A DNA stretch of 64,000 nucleotides from Actinophytocola xinjiangensis (lineage in GTDB: Bacteria; Actinomycetota; Actinomycetes; Mycobacteriales; Pseudonocardiaceae): assembly GCF_001921215.1 (NCBI RefSeq), contig NZ_MSIF01000010.1, positions 1 to 64,000 of the forward strand, written 5' to 3'. The notes below the pieces were generated by a model. The model searched no databases and was not told where the DNA came from. It was given only the letters and a program-made list of their open reading frames with translations. The translations under genes were made by a program, and so were the position numbers. Shown in pieces: positions 9,964-17,758 of this stretch (positions are counted from its first letter, which is position 1; each line of letters starts with the position of its first letter).

Positions 9964-12054
9964 ATGGTTGGGCGGCAGGTGGCGGCGGAGGAAACCGACA
10001 GTGACGGACCGCTCACCGGTCTGGATCCCGAGCAGCACGCGGCGGTCGACGCGCCACGCGGACCGGTGTGTGTGCTCGCCGGCGCCGGCACCGGCAAGAC
10101 CCGCACGATCGTGCACCGGATCGCGCGGCTGATCCATTCCGGTCACGTCTCGGCCGGGCAGGTGCTGGCGGTGACGTTCACCGCGCGGGCCGCCGGCGAG
10201 ATGCGGACCCGGCTGCGGGCACTGGGCGTGCACGGCGCCCAGGCCAGGACCTTCCACGCGGCGGCGCTGCGGCAGCTGCGGTACTTCTGGCCGAGGGTGG
10301 TCGGCGGGCCGCAGTGGGACCTGCTCGAGGGCAAGCTGCGGGTGGTCAGCCAGGCCGCGCACCGGGCGGGGGCTGGCACCGAGCCGGAGGTGCTGCGGGA
10401 CCTGGCGAGCGAGATCGAGTGGGCCAAGGCCTCGCTGGTCACGCCGGACGACTACCCGGCGGAGGTCGCGCGGATCGGCCGACAGTCGCCGGGACCGGTG
10501 GAGCAGGTGGCGGGCGTGTACCGGTGGTACGAGGCGTTCAAGGCCAAGGCCAACCTGCTGGACTTCGACGACCTGCTGCTGCACACCGCCGCCGCGCTGG
10601 ACGAGCACGCGCTGGTCGCCGAGGAGTTCCGCGACCGCTACCGGTGCTTCGTGGTCGACGAGTACCAGGACGTGACGCCGCTGCAACAGCGGGTGCTCGA
10701 CGCGTGGCTCGGCGACCGCGACGACCTGACGGTGGTCGGCGACGCGAACCAGACGATCTACTCCTTCGCCGGCGCCTCGCCCCGGCCGCTGCTCGGCTTC
10801 ACCCGCCGGTTCCCGCACGCGACCGTCGTGCGACTGGAACGCGACTACCGGTCGACACCACAGGTGGTGGCGCTGGCCAACCGGGTGATCGGCGCGGCGC
10901 GGGACCGGCCGGCCGGATCGCGGCTGCGGCTGGTCGGCCAGCGTGAGCCCGGCCCGGAGCCGGCGTTCGCCGAGCACGAGGACGAGACGGCGGAGGCGGC
11001 GGCGGTCGCCCGGCGGGTGGTCGAGCTGATCGAGGCCGGCACGCCGGCCAGCGAGATCGCCGTGCTGTACCGGGTCAACGCGCAGTCGGAGGCCTACGAG
11101 CAGGCGCTGTCCGATGTGGACGTGCCGTACCTGGTGCGTGGTGGCGAGCGGTTCTTCAACCGGGTCGAGGTGCGCCAGTCGATGGCGGCGCTGCGCACCG
11201 CGGCGGCCGGTACGCCGACCGGGGAGCTGCCCAAGGTCGTGCGTGAGCTGCTGGAGCCGCTCGGGCTCACCGCCGAGCCGCCGACCGGGGGCGCGACCAG
11301 GGAGCGGTGGGAGTCGCTGCTGGCGCTGGTCGAGCTGGCCGAGGAGCTGGCGGCGCAGGTCGAGGGGGCCGACCTGGGGCTGTACGTGACGGAGCTGGAC
11401 ATGCGGGCGCGGGCCCAGCACCCGCCGACGGTCGAGGGCGTGACGCTGGCGTCGCTGCACGCGGCGAAGGGCCTGGAGTGGGACGCGGTGTTCCTGGTCG
11501 GGCTGGTCGAGGGCACGCTGCCGATCCAGCACGCCGACGGCAGCGAGGCGGCCGTCGAGGAGGAGCGGCGGCTGCTGTACGTGGGGGTGACCAGGGCGCG
11601 GCGGTACCTGTCGCTGTCGTGGGCGCTGGCCAGGGGCGACGGCCGGCGCAACCGCCGCCGCAGCCGGTTCCTCTATGGACTGATCCCCGACGGTGACGCG
11701 GCGGCGCGGGTGTCGCGGGCGCGGCGGGAGATGGGCGGGGCGGTGGCGGCGACCCGGTGCCGGGTGTGCGGGGCGGCGCTGATCGACGCGGTGGCCACCA
11801 AGCTGGGCCGGTGCTCGGGATGCCCGGCGGATCTGGACGAGGAGTTGCTGACCAGCCTCAAGGAGTGGCGGGCGCGGCGGGCGCGGGCGTTGAAGGTGCC
11901 GGCGTACGTGGTGTTCACCGACGCGACGCTGGTGGCGATCGCCGAGCAGCGGCCGGTGGATGCCGCCGGGCTGGTGTCGATCGCCGGGATCGGGGCGAGC
12001 AAGCTGGACAAGTTCGGGGGCGAGGTGCTGGGGTTGTTGCGGGCCCGGGGGTGA
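9964..12054 (+). CDS. uvrD2: Superfamily I DNA helicase UvrD2
   Basis: A 696-aa SF1A helicase. Motif [10 protein letters not shown] is at about residues 38-46, motif II VDEYQD and motif [16 protein letters not shown] follow, and motifs V/VI are [11 protein letters not shown]-like and [11 protein letters not shown]. The C-terminus has a four-Cys ribbon (CRVC..CSGC, near 599-623) and an HRDC domain (from ~642), the UvrD2 layout of actinobacteria. It unwinds DNA during repair and is essential in mycobacteria according to the literature. The frame opens at 9919; ATG9964 has CCAGGA 8 nt upstream. whiB7 follows immediately, as in M. tuberculosis. Confidence 0.95.
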   Translation: MVGRQVAAEETDSDGPLTGLDPEQHAAVDAPRGPVCVLAGAGTGKTRTIVHRIARLIHSGHVSAGQVLAVTFTARAAGEMRTRLRALGVHGAQARTFHAAALRQLRYFWPRVVGGPQWDLLEGKLRVVSQAAHRAGAGTEPEVLRDLASEIEWAKASLVTPDDYPAEVARIGRQSPGPVEQVAGVYRWYEAFKAKANLLDFDDLLLHTAAALDEHALVAEEFRDRYRCFVVDEYQDVTPLQQRVLDAWLGDRDDLTVVGDANQTIYSFAGASPRPLLGFTRRFPHATVVRLERDYRSTPQVVALANRVIGAARDRPAGSRLRLVGQREPGPEPAFAEHEDETAEAAAVARRVVELIEAGTPASEIAVLYRVNAQSEAYEQALSDVDVPYLVRGGERFFNRVEVRQSMAALRTAAAGTPTGELPKVVRELLEPLGLTAEPPTGGATRERWESLLALVELAEELAAQVEGADLGLYVTELDMRARAQHPPTVEGVTLASLHAAKGLEWDAVFLVGLVEGTLPIQHADGSEAAVEEERRLLYVGVTRARRYLSLSWALARGDGRRNRRRSRFLYGLIPDGDAAARVSRARREMGGAVAATRCRVCGAALIDAVATKLGRCSGCPADLDEELLTSLKEWRARRARALKVPAYVVFTDATLVAIAEQRPVDAAGLVSIAGIGASKLDKFGGEVLGLLRARG

Positions 12055-12095
12055 GTCCCGGGGAGTGACCCGTAACGCTTTACGCGGAAGTCCCG

Positions 12096-12134
12096 AAAAA
12101 CCTGTTGCACGCCCCTGGTGTGGGCTAATAGCCT
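12096..12134 (+). promoter_or_regulatory. whiB7 promoter with A-rich WhiB7 element
   Basis: AAAAA (12096-12100), then a -35-like TTGCAC (12105-12110), then TAATAG (12126) or TAGCCT (12129-12134; 18-nt spacer) as -10. An A/T run just upstream of -35 is the hallmark of promoters activated by WhiB7 with sigma-A, so autoregulation is expected. The choice of -10 box is uncertain. Confidence 0.6.
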
Positions 12135-12184
12135 GCAGAGGCAGGAGCGAAGTGCCCCAAGATCGTTCGGAGGAGGTGGCCAAG

Positions 12185-12421
12185 GTGAAGAAGATGCAGA
12201 TCGTGTGCACCCCTGGCTACCCGATGTTCCAGGGCACTGTCGCGTGCGCGCCCGCCGAGGCGCGCCTCGTGAAGCCGTCGGTCGGCGGCGCGACACACAC
12301 GATCACGCCGTTCGGGCGCAAGCGAGCGAATGCCGCCGCTGCCCTGCTGGCCCCGATTCCGGTTCAGACGAGCGATCTGCCGTCTGATCTGTCCGCTTTG
12401 ACTTGTGAGCGCAGAACTTGA
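12185..12421 (+). CDS. whiB7 leader peptide (upstream ORF, 78 aa)
   Basis: GTG12185 follows a strong GGAGGAGG (12169-12176) by 8 nt and opens a 78-codon frame starting VKKMQIVCTPGYPMFQG. It has three Cys and many Ala and Pro residues. It lies wholly in the leader between the whiB7 promoter and a strong intrinsic terminator; its stop codon (12419-12421) is inside a small hairpin arm. In mycobacteria and Streptomyces, whiB7 leaders carry short ORFs whose stalled translation under ribosome inhibitors lets RNA polymerase pass the terminator. I infer the same role here. The peptide is longer than the short ones I know of, so it could also be an independent small protein. Confidence 0.65.
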   Translation: MKKMQIVCTPGYPMFQGTVACAPAEARLVKPSVGGATHTITPFGRKRANAAAALLAPIPVQTSDLPSDLSALTCERRT

Positions 12422-12491
12422 CCCGACGTCAAGTCGTCAGGCTCACGAAGGCCGCGGACCCGTAATCGGATCCGCGGCCTTCGTGTTTTTT
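12416..12491 (+). terminator. whiB7 attenuator: hairpin plus intrinsic terminator
   Basis: CACGAAGGCCGCGGA (12444-12458) pairs perfectly with TCCGCGGCCTTCGTG (12471-12485), followed by six T (12486-12491). It stands in front of whiB7 rather than behind a gene. A smaller hairpin ACTTGAC/GTCAAGT (12416-12434) contains the leader ORF stop. GTGAGC (12405-12410) can pair with GCTCAC (12441-12446), which invades the base of the terminator stem and could serve as antiterminator. Confidence 0.85.
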
Positions 12492-12541
12492 CAGGTATGG
12501 CAACAGAAAACCGCGATGAGAGAACTGGGAGTCTCCAGCTG

Positions 12542-12925
12542 ATGAGTACCGCGACTGTCCCACTCCAGGGTGGGGTACCTCCGGAACTGTTCGGTCCGGG
12601 CGCCGGCGTGAGCGAGCTGCTCGACGTCGCGCCTTCGGCCGGGCTCGACCTGCCGTGCCGGTCGGGCGACAACCCTGACCTGTGGTTCGCCGACACCCCC
12701 GCCGACCTCGAGCAGGCCAAGCGGCTGTGCGTCGCCTGCCCCGTGCGCGGCGAGTGCCTCGCCGGTGCGCTGGCCAGGCAGGAGCCGTGGGGCGTGTGGG
12801 GCGGCGAGATCTTCGAGCGCGGTGCGGTGATCGCCCGCAAGCGGCCCCGTGGTCGCCCGCGCAAGGAGGACGTCGCCCGCGAGGCGGCCGAGCGCGCCGC
12901 CCGTGCCAGGGAGGCAGCGGCATGA
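12542..12925 (+). CDS. whiB7: WhiB7, iron-sulfur redox-sensing activator of intrinsic antibiotic resistance
   Basis: A 127-aa Wbl protein. The four cluster Cys are C39, C63, C66 and C72 (CxxC and Cx5C spacing). The sigma-contacting turn PWGVWGG is at 82-88 and the AT-hook RGRPRK, diagnostic of WhiB7, is at 103-108. It binds A/T-rich DNA upstream of -35 with sigma-A and induces efflux, rRNA-methylase and ribosome-protection genes. ATG12497 is in frame but lies 5 nt after the terminator T-run without a clear ribosome site; ATG12542 has GGGAG upstream and gives the usual length. It sits beside uvrD2 as in mycobacteria and is controlled by the leader described above. Confidence 0.95.
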   Translation: MSTATVPLQGGVPPELFGPGAGVSELLDVAPSAGLDLPCRSGDNPDLWFADTPADLEQAKRLCVACPVRGECLAGALARQEPWGVWGGEIFERGAVIARKRPRGRPRKEDVAREAAERAARAREAAA

Positions 12926-13149
12926 ACACGACCATGGTCGACCAACTGAACGATCTTGTGAACGAGACCCACCAGAAGGGTTCGAAGACAATGTTGATCT
13001 ATGAAAGCCTTGCGAGAGAACGAATGCGCGAGGCGGAACAGGCCGCGAAGAACCAACGCCTGGTCCGCCGGTTGAACTCGGCCAAGCGCTGGCAGCGGAT
13101 CTCCCGATGGGCCGCCACCCGCGCCGAGCGGGCCAACGACCTGCTCTGA
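12922..13149 (+). CDS. Small basic helical protein coupled to whiB7
   Basis: A 75-aa protein whose ATG overlaps the whiB7 stop (ATGA), so translation is probably coupled and the gene would be induced with whiB7. The sequence is highly charged and helical (ESLARERMREAEQAAKNQRL), rich in Arg, with no membrane segment or metal motif. I do not recognise a family. The coupling makes an antibiotic-stress role plausible, but this is inference. Confidence 0.75.
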   Translation: MNTTMVDQLNDLVNETHQKGSKTMLIYESLARERMREAEQAAKNQRLVRRLNSAKRWQRISRWAATRAERANDLL

Positions 13150-13152
13150 GCC

Positions 13153-13389
13153 TCAACCGACGAATACCGAGCCGCCCGCCAGCCACACCCCGTGGCCGGT
13201 GGGCGGCTCGCTGTTCATCCCGGTGGACTGGCACTCACCGATCGTGACCTCGGCCGCCTCGGCCCAGGAACCTCGCCGGTGGTCGCCGAACAGGCCGGGT
13301 CGTCGGGGTGGGCACAGGGCACCGCCGCCCAGCCGTCGGCCGTGGGGCAGCAGCCGGGCGTGCCCGCCGGCCGACTTCGTCTGGTTCAC
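13153..13389 (-). CDS. Possible small protein of unknown function
   Basis: A 78-aa GTG-start frame running against whiB7, with G/C-rich third codon positions and a plausible C-terminal stretch (TGHGVWLAGGSVFVG). It has no good Shine-Dalgarno and no recognisable domain. It fills the gap after the whiB7 operon. It may be a real lineage-specific gene or a remnant. Confidence 0.35.
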   Translation of the reverse strand: MNQTKSAGGHARLLPHGRRLGGGALCPPRRPGLFGDHRRGSWAEAAEVTIGECQSTGMNSEPPTGHGVWLAGGSVFVG

Positions 13390-13469
13390 CTGGTCCCGTG
13401 GTGCCGTTGACCGTCAATCTCAAGCGGCCGGCCGCCCGTGGCCGCGCCGCACGACCAGCTCGCCGGCAC

Positions 13470-13760
13470 CGACTTCGCTCGTGGGTGGGTTGGTTTGGTG
13501 GTGGTTGGTTGGACTTGCTGGTGGATGGCTTGGTCTCGTGGTGGTGGCTTCGCTGGCGGGCCGTTGGTCTCGTGGTGGATGGCTTGTGGTGGGTGGGCTG
13601 GTCTCGGTGGTGGTGAGTTGGCCTTGTGGATGGGTGGCCTGGCCCTGTGGTGGGGGCGTGGTCTCGGCGGTGTGCGGCCTGTCCTCGTGGCGGGTCGCTG
13701 TGACGTCGTGGTGGTCTCGCGATGGCCGGGTTGGCCGGGCCCTGGTCGCCGGGGTACTCG
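13470..13760 (+). repeat. G/T-rich low-complexity tract
   Basis: About 290 bp dominated on the + strand by GG and TGG runs. It includes imperfect repeats of TTGGTCTCGTGGTGG (around 13530 and 13564) and many GTGGTGG units. Every frame gives Trp/Val/Gly-rich low-complexity peptides, so it is probably not coding. The strand asymmetry and clustered G-runs could allow G-quadruplexes. From 13390 to 13996 I see no convincing gene. Confidence 0.6.
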
Positions 13761-13996
13761 GCCTGGCGATGTCGGTGATCCGGGGCGCTCCCCGCTGTCG
13801 AGAGGTGGGGGCGGCTGGCTCGTCGAGGTTTGACGAGTTCGCGGTCTCGCGCGGCGGGGCAGGCCCGCTGCTCCTGGGCGGTGTCGGAGTTGATGTGGGT
13901 CGGCGGTCCGGTGTGCGCCGCGGTCTGGGGGGGGGATGGCGGGGTTGAGGGCTGGAGGGGCTTCGGTGGCTGTGGGGGCGCGCTAGCGTCGGCGGC

Positions 13997-14878
13997 ATGG
14001 TGCACACGCATGACGGGATTGACTGGAACGAGCGGTTGGCGGCGATGCGGCGGGTGGATGAGGCCAACGCCGAGAACGATCGGATGGTCGCTGAGCGGTT
14101 GGTTGGCCTGGTGGTATCGGACGGGGGTCACCCGACGGTGGTGGATGTTGGGTCGGGGGCGGGTGGGATGAGTGCCGCTTTCGCCTCGGTGATGGCGGGG
14201 CGGGGAGGTGGGCGGGTGGTGCTCGTGGACGCGGTTGAGGAGTTGTTGGTCTCTGCGGCGGAGCATGCCGCTGGGGCCGGTGGGGACCTGGTGCGGGTCG
14301 AGACGGTGCTGGCCGATGTCGCCGATGAGGGGTTCGGCGGTGGGGTGCCGGCGGCGGACCTGGTGTGGGCGTCGCATGTGGTGCATCACCTGCCTGATCA
14401 GCAGGGGGCGATCGATCGGCTGGCCGGGATGGTGGCTCCTGGTGGGTGGTTGGCGTTGGGAGAGGGTGGGCTGCATACCCGGTGTCTGCCGTGGGACGTC
14501 GGAGTGGGGCGGCCCGGGCTCGGCGATCGGTTGACGGCCGCTCGGGATCGGTGGTTCGTGCGGATGCGGGAGCAGATGGCCGGCTCGGTGCGCCTGCCGA
14601 TCGGCTGGACCAGAGCGTTGGCGGCCACCGGCCTGACCGGAACCACGTCGTTCAGCTATCTGACCGACTTTCCGGCGCCGGCCGACGAGCGGGTCCGACT
14701 GTCTGTTGTGGACTGGTTGGGCTGGGTTTCGTCGGTGGGTGAGGAGTATCTGGACGAGTCCGATCGTGCGGCTGTGCAACGGTTGTTGGACCCGCACGAC
14801 GAGGCCTACGTGGCGAACAGGGACGACGTGTTCGTTCTCGGTGCCTCCACTGTCCATTTGGGACATCGCGCGGTGTGA
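13997..14878 (+). CDS. SAM-dependent methyltransferase (class I)
   Basis: A 293-aa enzyme. Motif I VVDVGSGAGG binds S-adenosylmethionine, VLVDAVEELL provides the acidic ribose-binding residue, and ADLVWASHVVHHLPD and LRPGG-like APGGWLALGE form motifs II-III. The long C-terminal half (after ~175) is probably the substrate-binding part. Third codon positions contain more G and T than in core genes, matching the surrounding accessory block. TAGCGT (13984-13989) lies 7 nt before the ATG, suggesting a leaderless start. Substrate unknown. Confidence 0.88.
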   Translation: MVHTHDGIDWNERLAAMRRVDEANAENDRMVAERLVGLVVSDGGHPTVVDVGSGAGGMSAAFASVMAGRGGGRVVLVDAVEELLVSAAEHAAGAGGDLVRVETVLADVADEGFGGGVPAADLVWASHVVHHLPDQQGAIDRLAGMVAPGGWLALGEGGLHTRCLPWDVGVGRPGLGDRLTAARDRWFVRMREQMAGSVRLPIGWTRALAATGLTGTTSFSYLTDFPAPADERVRLSVVDWLGWVSSVGEEYLDESDRAAVQRLLDPHDEAYVANRDDVFVLGASTVHLGHRAV

Positions 14879-14894
14879 CGTACGATGGCGCGTT

Positions 14895-15083
14895 ATGGCT
14901 GACCGTTCTTCGGAACCCCCGATATGCGCACGTTGTGGTCGCGCCCGAGCCGACGCTGACCCGGCCGAGGCGCTCGCCTGGAGCATGGAGAACGACCGGC
15001 AGGGCCAGGTGTGGCTCTGTTCGGGCTGCGCACGGGCGCACGTGCGCGCTATCGAGGGGAAGCTGCCCGCCGAATACTGGTGA
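14895..15083 (+). CDS. Small zinc-ribbon protein
   Basis: A 62-aa protein with two CxxC pairs (CARCGRA near residue 11 and CSGCARAH near 43), typical of a single structural zinc ribbon. TACGAT (14881-14886) lies 8 nt before the ATG, right after the methyltransferase stop, indicating its own leaderless transcript. Function unknown; an accessory nucleic-acid or protein-binding role is possible. Confidence 0.75.
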   Translation: MADRSSEPPICARCGRARADADPAEALAWSMENDRQGQVWLCSGCARAHVRAIEGKLPAEYW

Positions 15084-16321
15084 GGCGCACGGCTCGCCTG
15101 GCGAGGCCAAGGGTGTCCGCAGACGACCCTTCGCACGTCAGGAGAAGGCCGGTCGGTTCCTGCGCCGCCCGTCGATCTGGCGGGGACGGCGCGGGTGCGC
15201 GGCTGGTGTCGGTGAACTGGGCGGAGTGCGGTGGGTGACCGCATTCGACCCGGCGGCGGTCCGGTGTGGGCCGAGAACCGACGGGTGGTCGGCTGCTCAG
15301 GCGTGGCCGGGGGATTCGGTGGGCGTCGATGGGTTCGGATGTTGAGTGTGGGTGAAACCCGGCAGTGGCAGCGTGGGCGACCAGCCGGCGTCGTCGAGGT
15401 CATCGCCCAGTTGAGCGTGTGGCCCCGGTGCCGCGCGGCGGCCTCGGGTCGCGGCCTGATCGGTGAGGTTGGTGGTTGAGGTCCCCGAGCAGGTGTCGCT
15501 CGGGCTCGGCGGTGCCGAGGAGACGCCAGGTCGGGGGGCACCCTTCGCTGGTGGCTCGGGTTCGGCGGCCGGCGGCCGCACTGATTCGACGCGGACGGAG
15601 GTGGGCCGTGAGCCGATGTCGTGGTCGGCTGCTCGCGGCCGGGGAGTTCGGCGTGTTCGTGGGCGACGTTGACCGGAGAACCGGCGGTTGGTGATGGCTG
15701 GGCTGTGTCCGAGTCCGGGCAGGTTGGTGGTCGGCTGATGGTCGTGGTGCGGGGAAGGCTCAGGTGACCGGGCGGTCTCGGTGGCGTGGATGAGTGGGTG
15801 TGGAGGTCACGGCCGGTCCGGTGCGGCACGCGCTGACCTGGCTGGCGGCGTCGCCCGCCCGCCGGTACCCGCACGTGGGTATCGCGCGGGTGGGTCGTTG
15901 GTGCTGGGTTGACGGTGCTGCCGGTGGGGGTGGTGCGCCGGTGGCCGGGGCGTCCTCGGCGGACGGATGCATGATCATGCTGGTCGTGGGCTGGTGGGTT
16001 CGGAAAGGCCGGCGGCCAGGCGGTTGTCACCCGACGCTGTTCGCACTGGGAGCCCTCGCTGACGCCCACCCTGTTCGTCGCGGTGTTCGAACGTGACCAC
16101 GACGGCCTCGGGAGCAGGCCGTTCAGGTGCGGTTGGACGACGGCACCGCGTTTCACGTGCGCACCGGGAAACGGTTGGCGCCGGGGGATCCGGTCGCGTT
16201 GACCGTGCCGTTTCCGGTTGCGGAACCTGGGCAGGGGCGTTGGTTGACGGGTTGGGGGAGATGCTGGGGTTGATGTGGTGGGGCGGTGATGGGAGCTGGC
16301 TCAGGGGGGTCATGGTCGGGC
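15084..16321. other. 1.2-kb stretch without a convincing gene
   Basis: Frames are open by base composition but broken and Arg/Pro-biased. One short + frame at about 16097-16275 reads like real protein (VRLDDGTAFHVRTGKRLAPG) but has no proper start and stops soon. I read the tract as decayed accessory DNA continuous with the low-complexity region upstream. Confidence 0.5.
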
Positions 16322-16777
16322 TCACTGTCGGGGCCGTGGGGGATTGAGGGGTTGTGGGGGGAGTTTTCTGGGAGTGGCGGGGGTGTAGGAGGAGGTGTCT
16401 ATTCCCCAGGAGGACACCCAGGTGGGGGTGATTTCCAGCCACCTCGGGCCGTAGTTGGGGCTGAGGGTGGAGCCTCCTTCGGGATGGAGAACGGTGGTGC
16501 CTTTCAGGGTGATTCCGGTGGGGGTCCAGTGGGGGACGGTTACCCAGTCGTCCACCACGAAGGCGGCGTGCGGGTTGGCGGTGAGGTTTCTCAGGTAAAG
16601 GCGTTCTTGGCCCCGACCCTCCAGGACCACGTGGCCGATTCCGATCGTGCCGGTGTCGGGATCCAGGTGATAGTTCGTGGGAATGACGTGCGGGACACCG
16701 TCGGCATTCGTGGTGGCCAGGCGGCCTACCCGGTGGGCCAGGAGATAGGCGGTTTCCTTCTCGGTCAGCAGGGGCAT
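16322..16777 (-). CDS. PPOX-class (pyridoxamine oxidase-like) F420/FMN-binding protein
   Basis: A 151-aa split-barrel protein. The N-terminal LLAHRVGRLATTNADGVPHVIP is the classic PPOX-fold entry for flavin or F420 binding, followed by GIGHVVLEGRG and LRNLTANPHAAFVVDD. Family members reduce or oxidise small substrates with FMN or F420; F420 use is common in actinobacteria. GGAG is 8 nt upstream of the ATG. The start lies inside the preceding gene (13-bp overlap), so the pair is translationally coupled. Confidence 0.88.
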   Translation of the reverse strand: MPLLTEKETAYLLAHRVGRLATTNADGVPHVIPTNYHLDPDTGTIGIGHVVLEGRGQERLYLRNLTANPHAAFVVDDWVTVPHWTPTGITLKGTTVLHPEGGSTLSPNYGPRWLEITPTWVSSWGIDTSSYTPATPRKLPPQPLNPPRPRQ

Positions 16778-17676
16778 GGGGACACTCCGGAATCGGGTGG
16801 GTAGGGGTTGGTGGTCGCGTAGCTGAAGGCGTGGACCAGCTCGCGGATCACCGTTTCGGCTGCCGTGTCGAGACGGACGGGATCGGTGTGGAGCACGGTG
16901 ATGCCGGCGGCCGTGAGGACAGGTCGGGCCTGTTCGGTGACGGGCAGGGGATGGGGCTGGGCATTGCCGAGGCGCCAGGCGAGGCCAGCTTCCGGCCACC
17001 AGGCGTCGGCGGTACCCAGGGGAGCGCCCCGGCGGGTGTGGAGGGGGACCCGCCACAGGGGCGGGGGAAGCGGCGCCGCCTGGAGTAAGCGTTGGGCCGT
17101 GGTGTGGACGGTGGAGGTCAGGGCAAGGTCGGACAGCAGGGACCTGGGGACGGCTGAACCGCGCTGGTTCCCGGCGTTCAGCTCGCGGTGGAGGTCTCCG
17201 GCTGTGCAGTCGCCTCGGCGGAGGGGGGCCACGAGCAGGTCCTGGAGGCGCTGGGGGTCGGGTTCGTGGCGTGCGGCGTCGGTCGTGGCGCGGGTGACGG
17301 GGGCCAGAGGGAGGCCCCCGGTGCGGACGGGAACGGGAAGGCGGGTGGTGCGTTCGATCGTCAGCGGAGCGGGCGGAGCCAGACGGCGGGTGGCGGGGAC
17401 GAGGAGCAGGATTCGCTCGCTGACCGGTGGGGCCAGGCCGTGGGCCCTGAGGGCGTCGGTGCCGGTGAGGACGGCCTGCGGGCCGGCGTAGAGCAGGGCC
17501 GACCGCACGTGTTGACGCCGGGTCGGCGGCCTGTTGGACAGCAGGACCACGCCGGGGAGGACGCGCTGCCACGGGCCGGACGGGCGGCAGCGGGCGGCGA
17601 TCGCGTGCGTGGTGAGGCCGGCGGCGCGGAGGCGGGCTGTGGTGGTGACGTTGTCGGGGGGAGTCATGGAGGTCAT
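16765..17676 (-). CDS. AbiEi-antitoxin-like wHTH protein with endonuclease-like C-terminus
   Basis: A 303-aa protein of a large actinobacterial family. The N-terminal segment GLTTHAIAARCRPSGPWQRV followed by LPGVVLL is the AbiEi-type winged helix seen in type IV antitoxins. The central part, QAVLTGTDALRAHGLAP, is the family signature. The C-terminal ~90 residues (AWWPEAGLAWRLGNAQ) resemble the DUF559/Vsr nuclease-like fold, but I cannot see a full catalytic set. No AbiEii toxin lies nearby. It overlaps the PPOX gene by 13 bp. Confidence 0.7.
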   Translation of the reverse strand: MTSMTPPDNVTTTARLRAAGLTTHAIAARCRPSGPWQRVLPGVVLLSNRPPTRRQHVRSALLYAGPQAVLTGTDALRAHGLAPPVSERILLLVPATRRLAPPAPLTIERTTRLPVPVRTGGLPLAPVTRATTDAARHEPDPQRLQDLLVAPLRRGDCTAGDLHRELNAGNQRGSAVPRSLLSDLALTSTVHTTAQRLLQAAPLPPPLWRVPLHTRRGAPLGTADAWWPEAGLAWRLGNAQPHPLPVTEQARPVLTAAGITVLHTDPVRLDTAAETVIRELVHAFSYATTNPYPPDSGVSPCPC

Positions 17677-17758
17677 GACTCGATGATCGGTGGGAAGGGA
17701 GGCGGGGGAAAGGTGGGGCGGGCGGCTGTGGACAACTGGGGGGAGCGAGTGGAAGGTT

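Noticed and set aside
12497-12541. ATG12497 as the whiB7 start
   Set aside because: It lies 5 nt after the terminator T-run with no ribosome site, and the extra 15 residues are not typical of WhiB7.
13470-13760. CRISPR array
   Set aside because: The quasi-repeats are not regularly spaced and have no unique spacers or cas genes.
13235-16156. 973-codon open frame on the minus strand
   Set aside because: It is opposite the methyltransferase and zinc-ribbon genes. Its product is Pro/Arg/His-biased without domains; it is open because of base composition.
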